This document shows positions 30,519-42,222 of a stretch of 64,000 nucleotides of DNA, in pieces (the first letter of the stretch is position 1; every line of letters begins with the position of its first letter). The notes under the pieces were generated by a model, which was not told the DNA's origin, ran no database searches, and was given only the letters and a program-made list of their open reading frames with translations. Origin of the DNA: Dipodascopsis uninucleata var. uninucleata (lineage: Eukaryota; Ascomycota; Lipomycetes; Lipomycetales; Lipomycetaceae); the NCBI GenBank assembly GCA_030568195.1, contig JAJLTO010000018.1, positions 1 to 64,000 of the forward strand, in the 5' to 3' direction. Position numbers and translations under genes: made by a program.

Positions 30519-32457
30519 TCATTCATGTTCTTCTTCTTAGTGATAAGAGGATTATGGCCGTTCTGTATGGATAATAGCTTGATCCAACTAGTTTTTTCAG
30601 TAGTATGTTGAAGTATAGCAATTAGTAGCAATACATGTTACGAGTACAAATATCCTACTTTACCGAACCTAACAAAATCATTAAGGCGCGCATTTTTCAT
30701 CGAGAATACAAGAAGATTCATTTTTGTGGATCCGGAGAACGTAATTCTAATCAATCTCGAGGCAGCTCGGAAATTTTAACCTGGCGGACCGCCGAAAAAA
30801 ACCTTCGATGTTGAGAGACTGATGTTTACTTTGATTATCATAAACCATGAGTGACATATTTTCCTTGCCGACTGTACTAAGTACTTGTGGCAATCAGTAG
30901 CTCACTCTATAAGGATAGTGTATTACTTAATAGCCGTAGCAATAATGTCCTTAGAATCGTTAGAATACATATTCACGGTGTTCGATTCGATTACGTATAA
31001 ATATTAGTTGTTACAGTACTAATCTTCCTGTTCGAACACTTACAGTAGTGATATCGATATCATATCTTCTTCAGCGTTCAAGTTAATCGCTTTTTAGCCA
31101 AGCCGCCTTTAGTAGCTAATAACTGTGTTAATGCCAGCTATTACAAGTATTAGCGCAATAAATAGAATTTACACCCAGAAGACATGCATCTTAAAATAGT
31201 GAGAGCATTAGGGCCAGATTCTCCGAGTCTACATAATGCAAGAGAGCCTATATTATTACTTGCATCTTTTGTCATCAATAAGAGAGTCCAATCGGCATCA
31301 AAATAGAGCCAAGTATTCTTTTATTGGTTTTTAAGTGAATGGTTCTCCATTATTGACAAATACGATATTATATAAACCATATATCTTAGCGAATGATATA
31401 AATAATTAAAATCCTTGTTGGAGCATATCCAATACCATATGGTAGAGCCTTCTGAGATTGTATGAGTTCTAGCGATTCTCACGGCAGATAATATGTTATC
31501 AGATGTACACGTAGACAAAATTATGTCCGGTGCTAGAAGTAGAATCCAGTAATATCTATGGGTCATTACAAATTAAACTTGTAACTAATATCATATTTAT
31601 TTCGTTTTTCTATTATACAGAAGTATAGAATTTTTCTATTAGTTTCTACCTTTCACATTCTCCTTCTATCATTGTTTCCTTACTTATTAGTAGCTTGATT
31701 GCAGTTTCTCAACTTCATACTTTGTCGCTTTCCCAAGCGGCAAGGACACTCAGCGAACTCTACATGATTACAACTCAAAGAGACTAAAAATTTGATTGGC
31801 TTCAAACAATAACCAGTGAATTCGTATCATTATATAATCTTCTCTCGTTTACTTCCATACATTTCATAGAATATGTCACTTGACAATTTACGATTTTCAC
31901 ATAGTTTGTTATTATTCACGAGTCAAACTCTGACTCAGCCAAGTCTAATGTCATTGTATCGTTAAAAGAGGTCGTGGAGCTTGCGTCCAACAGAGTTTCA
32001 AATATTCTTATCCCAAGATATATGCTTTAGCACACCTTTATCGGCTATAATGAAAATTAGCACTATGTTTACTCTTTAATCAACCTAGCAAAAGAGATAT
32101 CGCGCAGTACACGCAATTTCTTACCTAAATAAGAGCTTCTAAATAATGTCGGAATTTAAGTGCACAATGAATAATACGCCAACGATCATAGCGTCGCTTC
32201 ATTTGGCTTTGAACAAGCTGAGATCTCTACCGTGGATTATATTTAAATAGCATAGCTTAATTAGTACTAAGTTTAGTCTCGTAGTTTAGAGTATGCTCAT
32301 TAAGACAGATAGAGTAATATTACTAGCAGCAACACAAGGTACCATTAAATTTCGTCATATCGTAGTATATGTTGCACAAAATTGTAATCAATAGTACATC
32401 AAATTGATATAAACCATAGTCATTCCTTGTAGCAAGATATGAACAAAACACTGACTC

Positions 32458-34223
32458 ATGAATTATAGAGCGGGTGTCAAAATGACTATCGAGACTGAAT
32501 TTGTCACTGACTCGGGTGAGAGACTGAAAGTAGCGACCGGAGTAGTTGTTACTAATGAGGAACAAAATGTCAGTGAAAAGCAGATAGTCCCGCAATCTAA
32601 ACAAAATGTGTCTACTTTCCAGAAAGTTTTGAGGTTTGTTTGGGACACATTTGGAAAAGAGCGTGAAGAGCGCATTTTCGTCCAAAAAATTGATAGATAT
32701 CTCTTCTTGTTCGGTCTTTTGTCAGACTGGGTTAAATATTTAGATCAAACAAATATAAGTAATGCATATATATCGGGTATGCAAGAAGACGTGAGTACTA
32801 GAAAAATAGTTCATCGGATATTATGATGCACCTGCTAACTACTAGGATTAGATGAAAATGTATTCTCAGCAGAGGAATTTACTCACCACTTTCTTCAATA
32901 TCGGCTATTTAGTAGGAGCCGTTCCAAGTCAAATTCTAATGAATCGTGTGCGCCCATCACTATTAATTCCTACTGCAGAGATTTGCTGGTCTGTACTGGT
33001 AATGCTGTTAGCTGCATGTAAAACTACACAGCAGATGTACGGACTGAGGTTTCTTATTGGTCTTTGTGAATCTGTAAGTTTTAAAATATTTGTCATCTAG
33101 AAATTTTCTAGTTCAGAGACTTTTGCTACGTAGGCTTTTGTATTTCGTACTCTACTAACAATAAAATTAGCCATTATGGCCAGGAATGATGACCGTAATT
33201 GGATCTTGGTACACGCCAGATGAACTTGGTAAGCGTGTAAGTCTGTTCGGTATTGCTAGCAGCGTCGCTAGTATGTTTTCTGGATATATTCAAGCAGGCG
33301 TATATAGTTCAATGAATGGACGTTATGGAATTCCTGGCTGGAAATGGTTGTTTATAATAGATGGCATTATCTCAATACCTTGCTCTGTTTTGGGGTACTA
33401 TTGTATTCCCGATTTCCCATCAACTACAAGAGCTCGCTGGTTAAAGCCTGCAGATAAAGAATATGCTATTAAACGCATGGCAGCTGTAGGCAGAAAACCA
33501 CCAAGGAAGCTTACCGTTAAAAGATTTCTAAATCTTTTCAAATCATGGCGTCCCTATGCGTTTTTGGGTCCTTATTGCATTGGGTCTTTTGGAGACTCTA
33601 CAGGATACTTTAATCTTTGGCTAAAATCAAATCCAAAATATTCTGTGCAACAAGTAAATATCATTCCAACTGGTGGTTATGCAATTGCGGTAGTTGGTGC
33701 TTATCTTTGGCCTACTTTTGCAGATATAACCGGTGTCCGTTGGCCGTGGTTCTTGGTATCAAATTTTTGGTATATTCTTGGAAATATAATACTGGCTGTA
33801 TGGAATGTTCCCGACAATGTGAAAATGTTTGCTAATATGATTCAGTTCCTTGGAGCATCAACTCAGAACATATTCAATTCTATTGGTCAAGAAGCTTTTC
33901 AAGATGATACAGAAGCTAGATCAATATCTATTGCTCTCGGGAATACTATGTGTTATACGTTCTCTGCATGGCTTCCGTTAGTACTCTTTCCTACTACGGA
34001 GGCCCCACATTATAAGTATGGCTACAAATTTTCCGTTGGATTCTATGTTCTTCAGGATATTTCTCTGTTTTTATTTTTATACTTGACGCGACGTGAAGCA
34101 AGGCGTAAAGGCAAAGTTCGCAATGAATTTGGACTGTTTGTTGACCAAAGTGAAGCTGTGGTCAGAGATGAGTCTTTAGACTCTATCGATGCTGAAAAAT
34201 ATGTTATGGAAAGATCTAAATAG
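32458..34223 (+). CDS. Fen2/Vht1/Seo1-like MFS permease, three exons
   Basis: Permease of the anion:cation symporter family (Dal5 branch), nearest in wording to the pantothenate/biotin-type yeast transporters. Exons are 32458-32790, 32852-33073 and 33171-34223, giving about 535 residues. Intron 1 has donor GTGAGT, branch TGCTAAC and acceptor TTAG just before 32852. Intron 2 (33074-33170) has GTAAGT, TACTAAC and ATTAG. Spliced protein marks are KYLDQTNISNAYISGMQED, then MKMYSQQRN, LLTTFFNIGYLVGAVPSQ, GLCES|PLWPGMM, and GWKWLFIIDGIISIP. The MQED-to-NIG spacing equals that of the paralog at 57775, which fixes the first acceptor. Start at 32458 or the second ATG at 32482. It converges with the permease at 34843. 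Vitamin or organic-anion uptake is the family expectation. Confidence 0.85.
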
Positions 34224-34842
34224 TCTGCTCTTCTAAAATTTATACGATTATTTATGATGTAAAGTAGTTTCACTTGTTTAGCATATAAGAAATATTGTTT
34301 CAGTTAAGATATAATGGAAAAAAGAGCTATTAAACTTTATCCGGTTTTGACATCTTTTAAGGTTTAGTATTGTATAACACTATCCCCGGCTTAATTTACT
34401 TCTGGTATCAGATAAAATATGCCCTTCGACTCAAATAAGAACCAGATAAAAGATCTGATTCTTAAAGCATAGATTTTCTTTGACTACACAATTCAATAGT
34501 TTGTAAATAAACCCAAATGCCCACTGGTGAGATAATATTTTTAATTGGAAATGCAATATCAGTGTACTTAATGGCTTTCAATTCTTCTTGTCGTTTAATT
34601 ACTGTATAGAGCTAGTAAACATACAACTTCTAAATCTCCAGTGCTGTATTTTTTATGTATCAATGCGTTATAATAATTGAAATTGAACAATATTCGCAGA
34701 TGTATATAACTAGAAGCTATATTGGACATTACTCTCAAAAATGACAACATTTCGCTCTAACTAGAAACATATCAGGCACAGAACTCAATACAAAAATATT
34801 ATCTATATACCGAAAACCTATTACATTCAAGAAAATTGTATA
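34224..34842. other. Convergent 3' spacer between two permeases
   Basis: A/T-rich, no coding sequence. Both flanking permease genes end here, so it should carry two sets of 3'-end signals. Nothing else was recognised. Confidence 0.55.
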
Positions 34843-36607
34843 CTAGACTGGAGTGGAAATTCTTCTAAAGCCTTTGTAGTACTGCCTCTGTTCAAAAACT
34901 TTTATATCGTCATCGGAATACACGCGTCCCTCTCGCTCAGCCTCCTTACGGAGCCTAGCTACTCTTAATACATCGTATTCAATATTTCTCGTTAAATACC
35001 ATGTGTAAAGGTTAAATCCTACTGAAACTATGACGAATGAAGCGCATATTCCAAAACTGACTTTATACCGATTATAGGCCCACTTAGATCGAAAAAGCTG
35101 AGGTCCTACAATGCCACCAACTTGTCCAATTCCATTTTGGAGACCATAGGAAAAAGCAGTTCCTGTAGCACCACGCATAGTTGCTGATCTCCACGCCCAG
35201 AATGGTACGAAGTATGCGTTATAAAATGTATTTCCGATAATACATGCAGCATATATACCTCCGGGACTGCTCAATGTAAAGAGTAAGATGAACGATACCA
35301 TCATACCAATAATGATAAACCTATAATGTCGTTAGCATAAATCCTAAAATGAATAATGTCTTCTTTCTACTCACATAATCAAAGGTGGCCGAGTAGTATA
35401 AGACCTGCTAATATACCAGCCTGCCGCTAATATTCCGATGGCACCGGATACAGCAGGTGGGATGTTCAAAAGCTGATTTTTAGGAAGCGTGGCAAAGCCT
35501 AAGCTTGTAGTAACGGTAGGTAAGTACCAACTCAGACCATATCCTCCCAAGTTAGTGAACATCTGACACATCATGAAGGACCAAAGATAAGGTGATTTAA
35601 GTGATTGCAAGATTTCCTTTTTGTCAAAGGCCCTGTCATATGTTCGAGGAGCATTCTCTGACAATCGAATCTCAAGAAATTCTTGCTCTCTTGGAGTGAG
35701 CCACTTGCTACTTCTAGGTGACTTTGGATAATCTGGTAGGGTGTACCAGACCACACCGGCAAATAGCATAGAGAAAATACCTTCTAAAAGAAAAACCCAT
35801 CTCCACGCGCTAATACCAGCTACACCATCCATATAGCTTACCCCATAACAAATGAGAGACCCAACGATAGTAGCAGCGCAAACAATAGCAGAAGTTCCTA
35901 TAACTGGTCTGAACATTTCATCAGAGCGATACCAGCTCGCAAACTGCGTCATCATACCTGGAAAAAGGCCGCATTCGGCCAGTCCAAGAAATACTCTAGC
36001 AGCAAGAATGCCACCCAGATTGTGAACTGCAGCATGACATGCTAGAATAGCTCCCCAAGAAAAAAGTATTCGGGCTTGCCAATTGTGAGGCGAGAACTTT
36101 TTAAGTAGCAAATTACTTGGTGCCTCACCAAAAATATATGTGAACTACTTAATTATTAGAAATTCCTCCTTATGAAAAACAAATATCTTGATATTCGAGG
36201 GTATCTTACATAATAAATAGATGAGACCCAATTGTACTGGTTAGACGAGATCTTGAGTTCATTTAGAATATTTGAAGGTTCGCCAACTTGGAGAACTTTA
36301 ACACTTGAGGCATTTGATACATCAATCTATGGATCTGGCTGTCAACTTCGAAGTTATATTCAAAAAAGACACTAGTCTCACTACTCACCTGCTTAATCAA
36401 ATAAACCAATCCCAGGATATAAATTAGATGATTGTCTACTCTTCTCATGAGATTCTTTTCTTCTTCTGCAGAAAAGGATTCTAGAATTTCTCTCCGTCTG
36501 AGATCATAGTCATTCTGTTCGACAGACTCAATTGAAATTTCTTTCGGAATTACACTGATCTCAGCTGACTTTTCAGGTTCACGGGTTGAGAAGCCTTTAT
36601 TGTCCAT
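34843..36607 (-). CDS. Dal5-family MFS permease, four exons
   Basis: Anion:cation symporter-family permease of about 527 residues. Exons on the minus strand: 36607-36389, 36326-36210, 36144-35375 and 35320-34843; all junction phases agree. Exon 1 ends LVYLIKQ, exon 2 begins IDVSNASSVKVLQVGEP and ends NQYNWVSSIYY, exon 3 begins FTYIFGEAPSNLLLKKFSP and carries LPDYPKSPRSSKWLTPREQE, and exon 4 begins in FIIIGMMVSF and carries GFSYGLQNGIGQVGGIVGPQ-like text. This IDVSN...VLQVGEP...YNWV order is typical of a large fungal subgroup related to the allantoate permease Dal5. Donors are GTGAGT, GTAAGA and GTGAGT; the last branch is TGCTAAC. The 39-codon exon 2 would be missed by frame-only annotation. 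Substrate unknown. Confidence 0.85.
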
Positions 36608-37468
36608 CTTTGATACTTAGTTATCTTTTAGTATTCTTATACTGACAGGATCAGTGTAATATTAGTGAACTTCCGAGACTATATATAGTTACGTATATTG
36701 GCAAATATCAGGAGGAATTATCCGAGCAGTGGATTTTAGCAATTTAACAGACGAATGTCGACATAACTCTTCCTCATGCCTCGAGCACAAATATCTCATA
36801 CTTCTAAGTCCTGGTGGATTAGCTTATATCTCAGTATATTGGATATTCATTGCTTTTTTTAATAAAAATTTTACTTTGAATATCTCTCTCGTGCTAATGT
36901 AATATATTCACTCAATGTATTCCATACCTCAGTCTTGGTTCTGAAGTAACAACTACGAGCAACGACTGCGAGCAATGTTGCGCTTCGAACAGAATATCTA
37001 ATAATTAGGTTATTGATGAACAAAGCTTACGAGAAGGGTCGTGTCTGCATTAATGATCTCACATGTAACAGTGTGTTTTCTAAAGCATTTGAATGTATCA
37101 AACGGATTCGTAATCATTACAGAATACTTTACGGCGAATAATTAAAGTGCCGTCTGTGCAGATAATTTAGTTGAGCTTAAAAGCTTCTCGATAGTATGCC
37201 TATTATATATTTTAGTTTAATGCACATTAAATATGCAAACAATGAGTACATGCCGATAACCCTGATTACTTGTAGTAAAATTAGAAGTATATTTATCCTT
37301 AACCATATTTTAACTTACTTATTAAGTTTGCTGTGTAGTTATTGCTCTAAAACTACTTCCACCTGCTAAATGTTAGGGTAGAGTCGATTCAGCTAATTTC
37401 GCCAAATTACACCATCCGCGCTCATTATTGACAATACTAAATTTTTACGACGCATGCTTTCACGCCCG

Positions 37469-37496
37469 TATACATACATACATATATATATATATA
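37469..37496. repeat. Microsatellite, CATA/TA type
   Basis: Three CATA units pass into an uninterrupted TA run. A simple low-complexity tract with no nearby gene start. Confidence 0.8.
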
Positions 37497-38737
37497 CCTG
37501 TATTTAAATCCCCGCATAGAATGGTGCCTTTAACAAGATTTGACCAATAATCTACCTTTTCTGATTTTGACTGCATTTAACACAATTTATACCATACTTC
37601 AGCAGGGTTTCAATGTAAAATAAGTCAATATATAGCGCGGAATCAAACATAAGCATATGCCTATTTCTAAAAAATAGATAGGCCATCAGAAGTTGAGATA
37701 TAAAAGTATCAAAGGCACACTGATCACGATCGCTCCGATAAATGGGCTAGAATCACCGACAAACTAAGATAAAAACTCTACACTCAGAGAGGCCATGTGC
37801 TTGCTTGTCTTGGCTAGCTGCAATATGGAATATCCTCAAATTCATGTGCAGCAAGCGGTAGTGGGATTTTGTTTCCAATGAAAGATCATTGGTTTAATTA
37901 GATAATCAAAGATGTGCAATTACTCTGGTTTGAGATGCTGCTTCTCGCTGAAATTTATAGACAATATCGGGCCATTATTAGGATATATTTCGTACATATT
38001 TAGTGAATCATGATTATTCCGTTGCTTTCTAGTTCTACCGTTAATAGCTATGATATGCTCTTCGATTCGCGCGTCTCCAGCTATAATCTGAAGTTATGCG
38101 TTATTCAATCTAGATTAGCATACATCTAAGCGACAGCTGCTGAAAGCTTCTTCTCCGAGATTTTCAACCTCTTTTAGACGTTTATTATAATAGATAGATT
38201 AAAATGTTGACGTGCCCATTTTACGTTGTGAGCTTGACAAGCGCATGCGCAGTCTCAGGGTCCTGCTTCGTGCTTTGGTTAACCCTAATGTATAAGCGCC
38301 AACGATATGAGGCTTTGGGCAGACAGTGTGCGGCTTTAAGTAGTAGATATTTGTATCTCGGTATCCCCGCATTTTTTTGGGGGTATTAGTTGCTTCCACG
38401 TTCAATTCGTCAATTAATGTAAGCTATCGCTTGCGCTTATACAGCGAATGATCTGTATATTGCATTGACGGCGACAATGATAGTAGCAGTAAAATGAAAT
38501 GACGTCTCTCGTCTAGGCTCTTTAATGACTCTATCTCTGCATTACTACTCTTCTCGGAACTCTTCCTTCGTTGACTCGACATTTTTCAGCGCTTACAGAA
38601 GATCCTACAAAATTAACATTTTTGCAATATAACGATTATAAATAACTGTATTTACCGTCATCATACTTTACGGACGAATTGGGCTATTTAACTTCTAAAG
38701 AGACTTACAATAAATCTACCAGTAAGGGTGGTCAAGA

Positions 38738-38745
38738 TATAAATA
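38738..38745 (+). promoter_or_regulatory. TATA box of GH36 gene
   Basis: TATAAATA, 79 bp upstream of the ATG at 38817. Confidence 0.5.
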
Positions 38746-38816
38746 TAATTGGAAGCACATCTAAGATCAAGACTAACAGCACATATATTAACATTTAGAA
38801 CCACAGGACTAGGACA

Positions 38817-41365
38817 ATGACCAAAGATAGCATTCAAGTGTCATTTCTCCCATCGATTGGGCAATCTACATTCACACACCGGGAGAAGTTCACTGTGTAT
38901 GCTGTGGCTAACAATCCGTCGGTTTCTGTGAACGCGGTCCTTCGAGACGGAGAAACTGTTGCGTTTACTCCAACTGCAGTAAAGGCAAGTCAAGAAGGCT
39001 TTTACACATTTTCTGCAGATGTAACTGTTGGAAATGAGCCCCTTGAGCTGAAATATTCTTATTCTTTTGACGGTGCCAAAATCACCCTAGGTGGTTCAAC
39101 GACAATCTACCCGCAAAGAAGTCGTCAAGAGAGCGAACAGTTCTGCACATCGATAGACCTTGAACCAGGTGAAGATAATGCAACTGTAAAAATAGCTTGG
39201 TTAAATTCAGTAAATTGGCAAGGTTGGGCCTTCCAGCGTGTTAGGTGAATCCCACAATATTTGTAGATCTTATATTATTATTTCTGACTAATATTCCTAT
39301 ATGATCTAGAGAGACGTGGATTGAGCCTAGATGGACGAAACTCCATGAGTTACATCCCGAGCTGGTCACTCACTTTCTCCTTTTACAACCCCTTAGTGCT
39401 GACATTGATCCTTCGTCTACGCTAGCAGTATTTCCATGTTCTACAACTGGTGCCTTTGTCACACTTTCCGGAGGAAAGGATGAATATGACTCTGCTGTTT
39501 ACGCGCACGTTCAAAGGGCGACATCAGAAGGAAAGGTCACCGTTCATGTATGCGGCACAATAGCCACGAATGCAAACGTATATGAATCTATAGACGGTGT
39601 AATTGAGCTGGCAAAGTCGAAAATTGGTACCAGTAATGTCAAATTCTATTATCCTGACCTATACGAGAATGGTAAAATAACGCCTTTCAACCAAATAGGT
39701 TTCTGCACCTGGTCAAGTATAGGGGAGCATGTACCAATTACATATAAGAACTTTAATTTGGCTCTGGATTCTCTAAAGTCAACTGGAATTCCTCTTGGGA
39801 CCTTTATTATTGATGATGGCTGGCAAGATATTCGTGCTGGGCCTAATAATGAATTTTATATTCGTGGCCTTTATGGATTTGATACTCGCGACGATCTTGG
39901 CTGCTCGCTTGAAAAGATGGTATCATTGGTGAAAGAAAAGTTGCCGACAGTTATAAATGTTGGCGTGTGGATGACACTATATGGCTACTGGAATGCAATC
40001 ACTCCTAGTTCTCCACTTGTCGAAAAGTATCATATGAAGAAATATCGATTGGATAAAGCCAAAGTAGGTGGCCTATTGAAGGAATTTGGAAATAACCCAT
40101 GCGAGACATTGTATGATCCCGATGATACACGGCACATCTGGTGGCTTCCTCCTAAAGAGTTTGCCTTGGATTATTATACAGACTACTTCAAGCACTGCAA
40201 AGAGTCAGGTGTTTCCTTTATTAAAGTGGACAATCAGGCATATGGCTCATTTCTCGAAGGAACTGAAGGCAGCGAAGAATTTCGCGCGCTGTGGGATAAC
40301 ATGCTCAAAGCTGCAGAGAATATTTTTGGCACGGCTCATGTTATACACTGTATGGCTCATTATGAGCGCACATTTAGTGGTGATATTGGCCTTGGATCTG
40401 CTACTCAGGGCCGACGTGTAGTTTTAAGAAACACTGATGATTTTGGACTTCCGAAGCCAAATATTCATAGGGACCACATTCACTACAATTTGATGAATGG
40501 TATACTCACATCACGTCTCTGTTTTATTCCAGACGCTGATATGTTTATGACGAGTGCTCAATGGCCAGAGTACCACGCAGTGCTAAGGTCTTATTTTCCT
40601 GGCCCTGTTTTATTGTCGGACAAAGCAGGTGAGCACGATCTAAATGTAATTAATAAGCTCATTGGTAAGACACCATCAGGTCAGTACGATTTGGTGAAAG
40701 CTCTTAATACTGCCCAACCTCTTTCCTCTAGGCTATGGGAGCCATCTTTTACCGATGGGACTGGACCTTCTATTAAGGCATCATCTTACTTTCCCGAAGC
40801 TGCATCATCAGCACTGATTTTATGGAGTTCGCGTAATGATGCTTCCTATCCTTCAGTAGATGTGCTTCTCTCCACAGATGTTACTGATGCACTCAGTGGA
40901 CATGCGGTATCCGGAGGAAACTATGTGCTATGGTGCTCGCAGAGTCAAGTTGCCGTTTTTTGCGATGACCCCGTCAACTCTATACCTTTCCCTCTAATTC
41001 AGACAACGTTGAATCCTAGCGAATTTGAGGCTATCACAATCTCACCTCTTCACATGGTAGCTAATGAAAGTGAAATTGCTTGTCTTGGTTTGATTGATAA
41101 ATATGCTTCCCTTGGAGCGATAAAAGACGTGAAAGTTGAAGGAGCTGTTTTTTCCACGAATATCTTATTTGAAGGACTCCTCTGTTTTATTGTTAGAGGT
41201 TGTAATGACATCCACATAAAGATTGATGATAGGATTGTCGATTTTGAAAAAGTTCATATCAACTCTACTGCCTTTCTATTAAAGACAGAAGTTAAGGCAT
41301 ATGGGGAGGCTAATAACGGAAGAGATTCTTGGTACGTGGAGGTTTTTGTATCTGAGCAAATCTAG
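38817..41365 (+). CDS. Raffinose-synthase-type GH36 alpha-galactosidase, two exons
   Basis: Glycoside hydrolase family 36 protein of the raffinose synthase/seed imbibition (Sip1, PF05691) type, about 827 residues. Exons are 38817-39244 and 39310-41365. The 65-bp intron has donor GTGAAT, branch CTGACTAAT and acceptor TCTAG, and splicing restores FQRVRETWIEPRW. The catalytic barrel shows GFCTWSSIGEHV, FIIDDGWQD, the nucleophile motif IKVDNQAYG (Asp about 450) and RNTDDFG (about 516-522), the place of the acid/base aspartate. There is no signal peptide, so the enzyme is likely cytosolic and would act on imported alpha-galactosides. It stands 0.86 kb before the alpha-glucoside-type permease. Whether it hydrolyses or transglycosylates cannot be told from sequence. 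Confidence 0.88.
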
Positions 41366-41849
41366 CGAAACTTTTTCTGAAGTTCCTGTGTCGTTTGCTC
41401 TTGAGATGTTATTTTGTCGCGTTTATCATTCTATCATTTAGCTTTAAGCATCTTTTTTGGAGTCGATATACGTGACGTTTACATACAGCGAAGTATTTCA
41501 CGTCTAATGCGAATACATATTTTGATATTTAGCAATAATAATCTGCAATCTGTAAATTTGTAACTTCGGGACAATGAAATATACACCACGTAAATATCGA
41601 ACTATCCTTTGGTTTTGTGTTTCAACTTAAGTTGGATGATATTATAGAGATTGTAAACTTTAATCTGCATTTTTAGAGTTTTCGGTACTCGATGACTCTA
41701 GGCTTATTTTTTTGTGTGGTGGGTGCAATGCACATCATCTGTCATGCTGGTTAAGTTAAGAGCTATATTCTCCTTCTAAGCGAATCAATAAACGACATAG
41801 ATAGACTTACATGATGTTCGTATCGCTTCTTCTCGTTGGCGTTTATGCG

Positions 41850-41885
41850 TAGTGCTTAGCGCTCTACGAACATAGTGTTTAGCGC
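41850..41885 (+). promoter_or_regulatory. Direct repeat TAGTGYTTAGCGC, candidate operator
   Basis: TAGTGCTTAGCGC at 41850-41862 and TAGTGTTTAGCGC at 41873-41885 match at 12 of 13 positions and are spaced 23 bp start to start, about two helical turns. They lie about 240 bp upstream of the TATA box of the sugar permease, a normal position for a yeast upstream activating site. Confidence 0.35.
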
Positions 41886-42123
41886 GCTAGATGTAGCATG
41901 CTTTCATGGTAAAAATGTGGGGTAATACAGTAAATTCAGAAACATATTCAGATACCGATAGATTAAGATCCCCCAGATCTTGACACCTTTTGTAGTCAAT
42001 AAATGACGAAGTCACAAGCGTATAATATAAGCGCCCATGAGGGGTTAGAGAAGGTTAAGTGTTTGTTCGATTTTCTGACCGACGATTACATCCGATGGTC
42101 TTTCTAGTCTTTTTCTAACCACT

Positions 42124-42129
42124 TATAAA
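42124..42129 (+). promoter_or_regulatory. TATA box of alpha-glucoside-type permease
   Basis: TATAAA 99 bp upstream of the ATG at 42223. It decides the start: the longer open frame from 42136 would begin right at this box. Confidence 0.5.
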
Positions 42130-42222
42130 GGCAAGTTGAGATGGCAGTTCTTCTCCACCACATTCAACAGACAAAAGGTAATCAACAACTGTGAAAAAAA
42201 AATCTTAAAAGAGGGAATCAAT

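Larger units (their letters stand above)
27295..32457. other. Five-kilobase stretch without an intact gene
   Basis: No complete coding sequence. Two decayed frames on the minus strand (27860-28150 and 30198-30518) are listed separately. A GC-rich inverted repeat GGCGG-A-CCGCC lies at 30783-30793 in otherwise AT-rich DNA. No terminal repeats, transposase-like or reverse-transcriptase-like words were found, so the cause of the gap is probably gene decay rather than a mobile element. Confidence 0.5.
36608..38816. other. Spacer upstream of the carbohydrate block
   Basis: About 2.2 kb with no supported gene. It has a short (CATA)n/(TA)n microsatellite at 37469-37496 and, at its right end, the promoter of the GH36 gene. 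Short overlapping frames near 38199-38405 on both strands are not protein-like. Confidence 0.5.
41366..42222. promoter_or_regulatory. Spacer and promoter of alpha-glucoside permease
   Basis: Contains the GH36 3' end, a pair of 13-bp direct repeats (41850-41862 and 41873-41885) and the TATA element at 42124. No coding sequence. The permease frame runs open back to a TTG at 42136, but that point lies only a few bases past the TATA box and is not a start. Confidence 0.5.

Noticed and set aside
27295-32457. Transposon or LTR element in the gene desert
   Set aside because: No terminal repeats, target-site duplications, transposase or polymerase motifs were visible on either strand.
32846-32880. 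Suspected frameshift or early stop making the 32458 permease a pseudogene
   Set aside because: The stop appears only if the first AG after the branch is used. The acceptor ending at 32851 keeps frame and gives the family-standard loop length.
38275-38292. Interstitial telomere-like TTAACCCTAATGTA
   Set aside because: A single imperfect unit without neighbours; expected by chance in AT-rich DNA.
42136-42222. 29-codon N-terminal extension of the alpha-glucoside permease
   Set aside because: The frame begins with TTG, seven bases after a TATA box, so it cannot be translated from that promoter. The ATG at 42223 is preferred.
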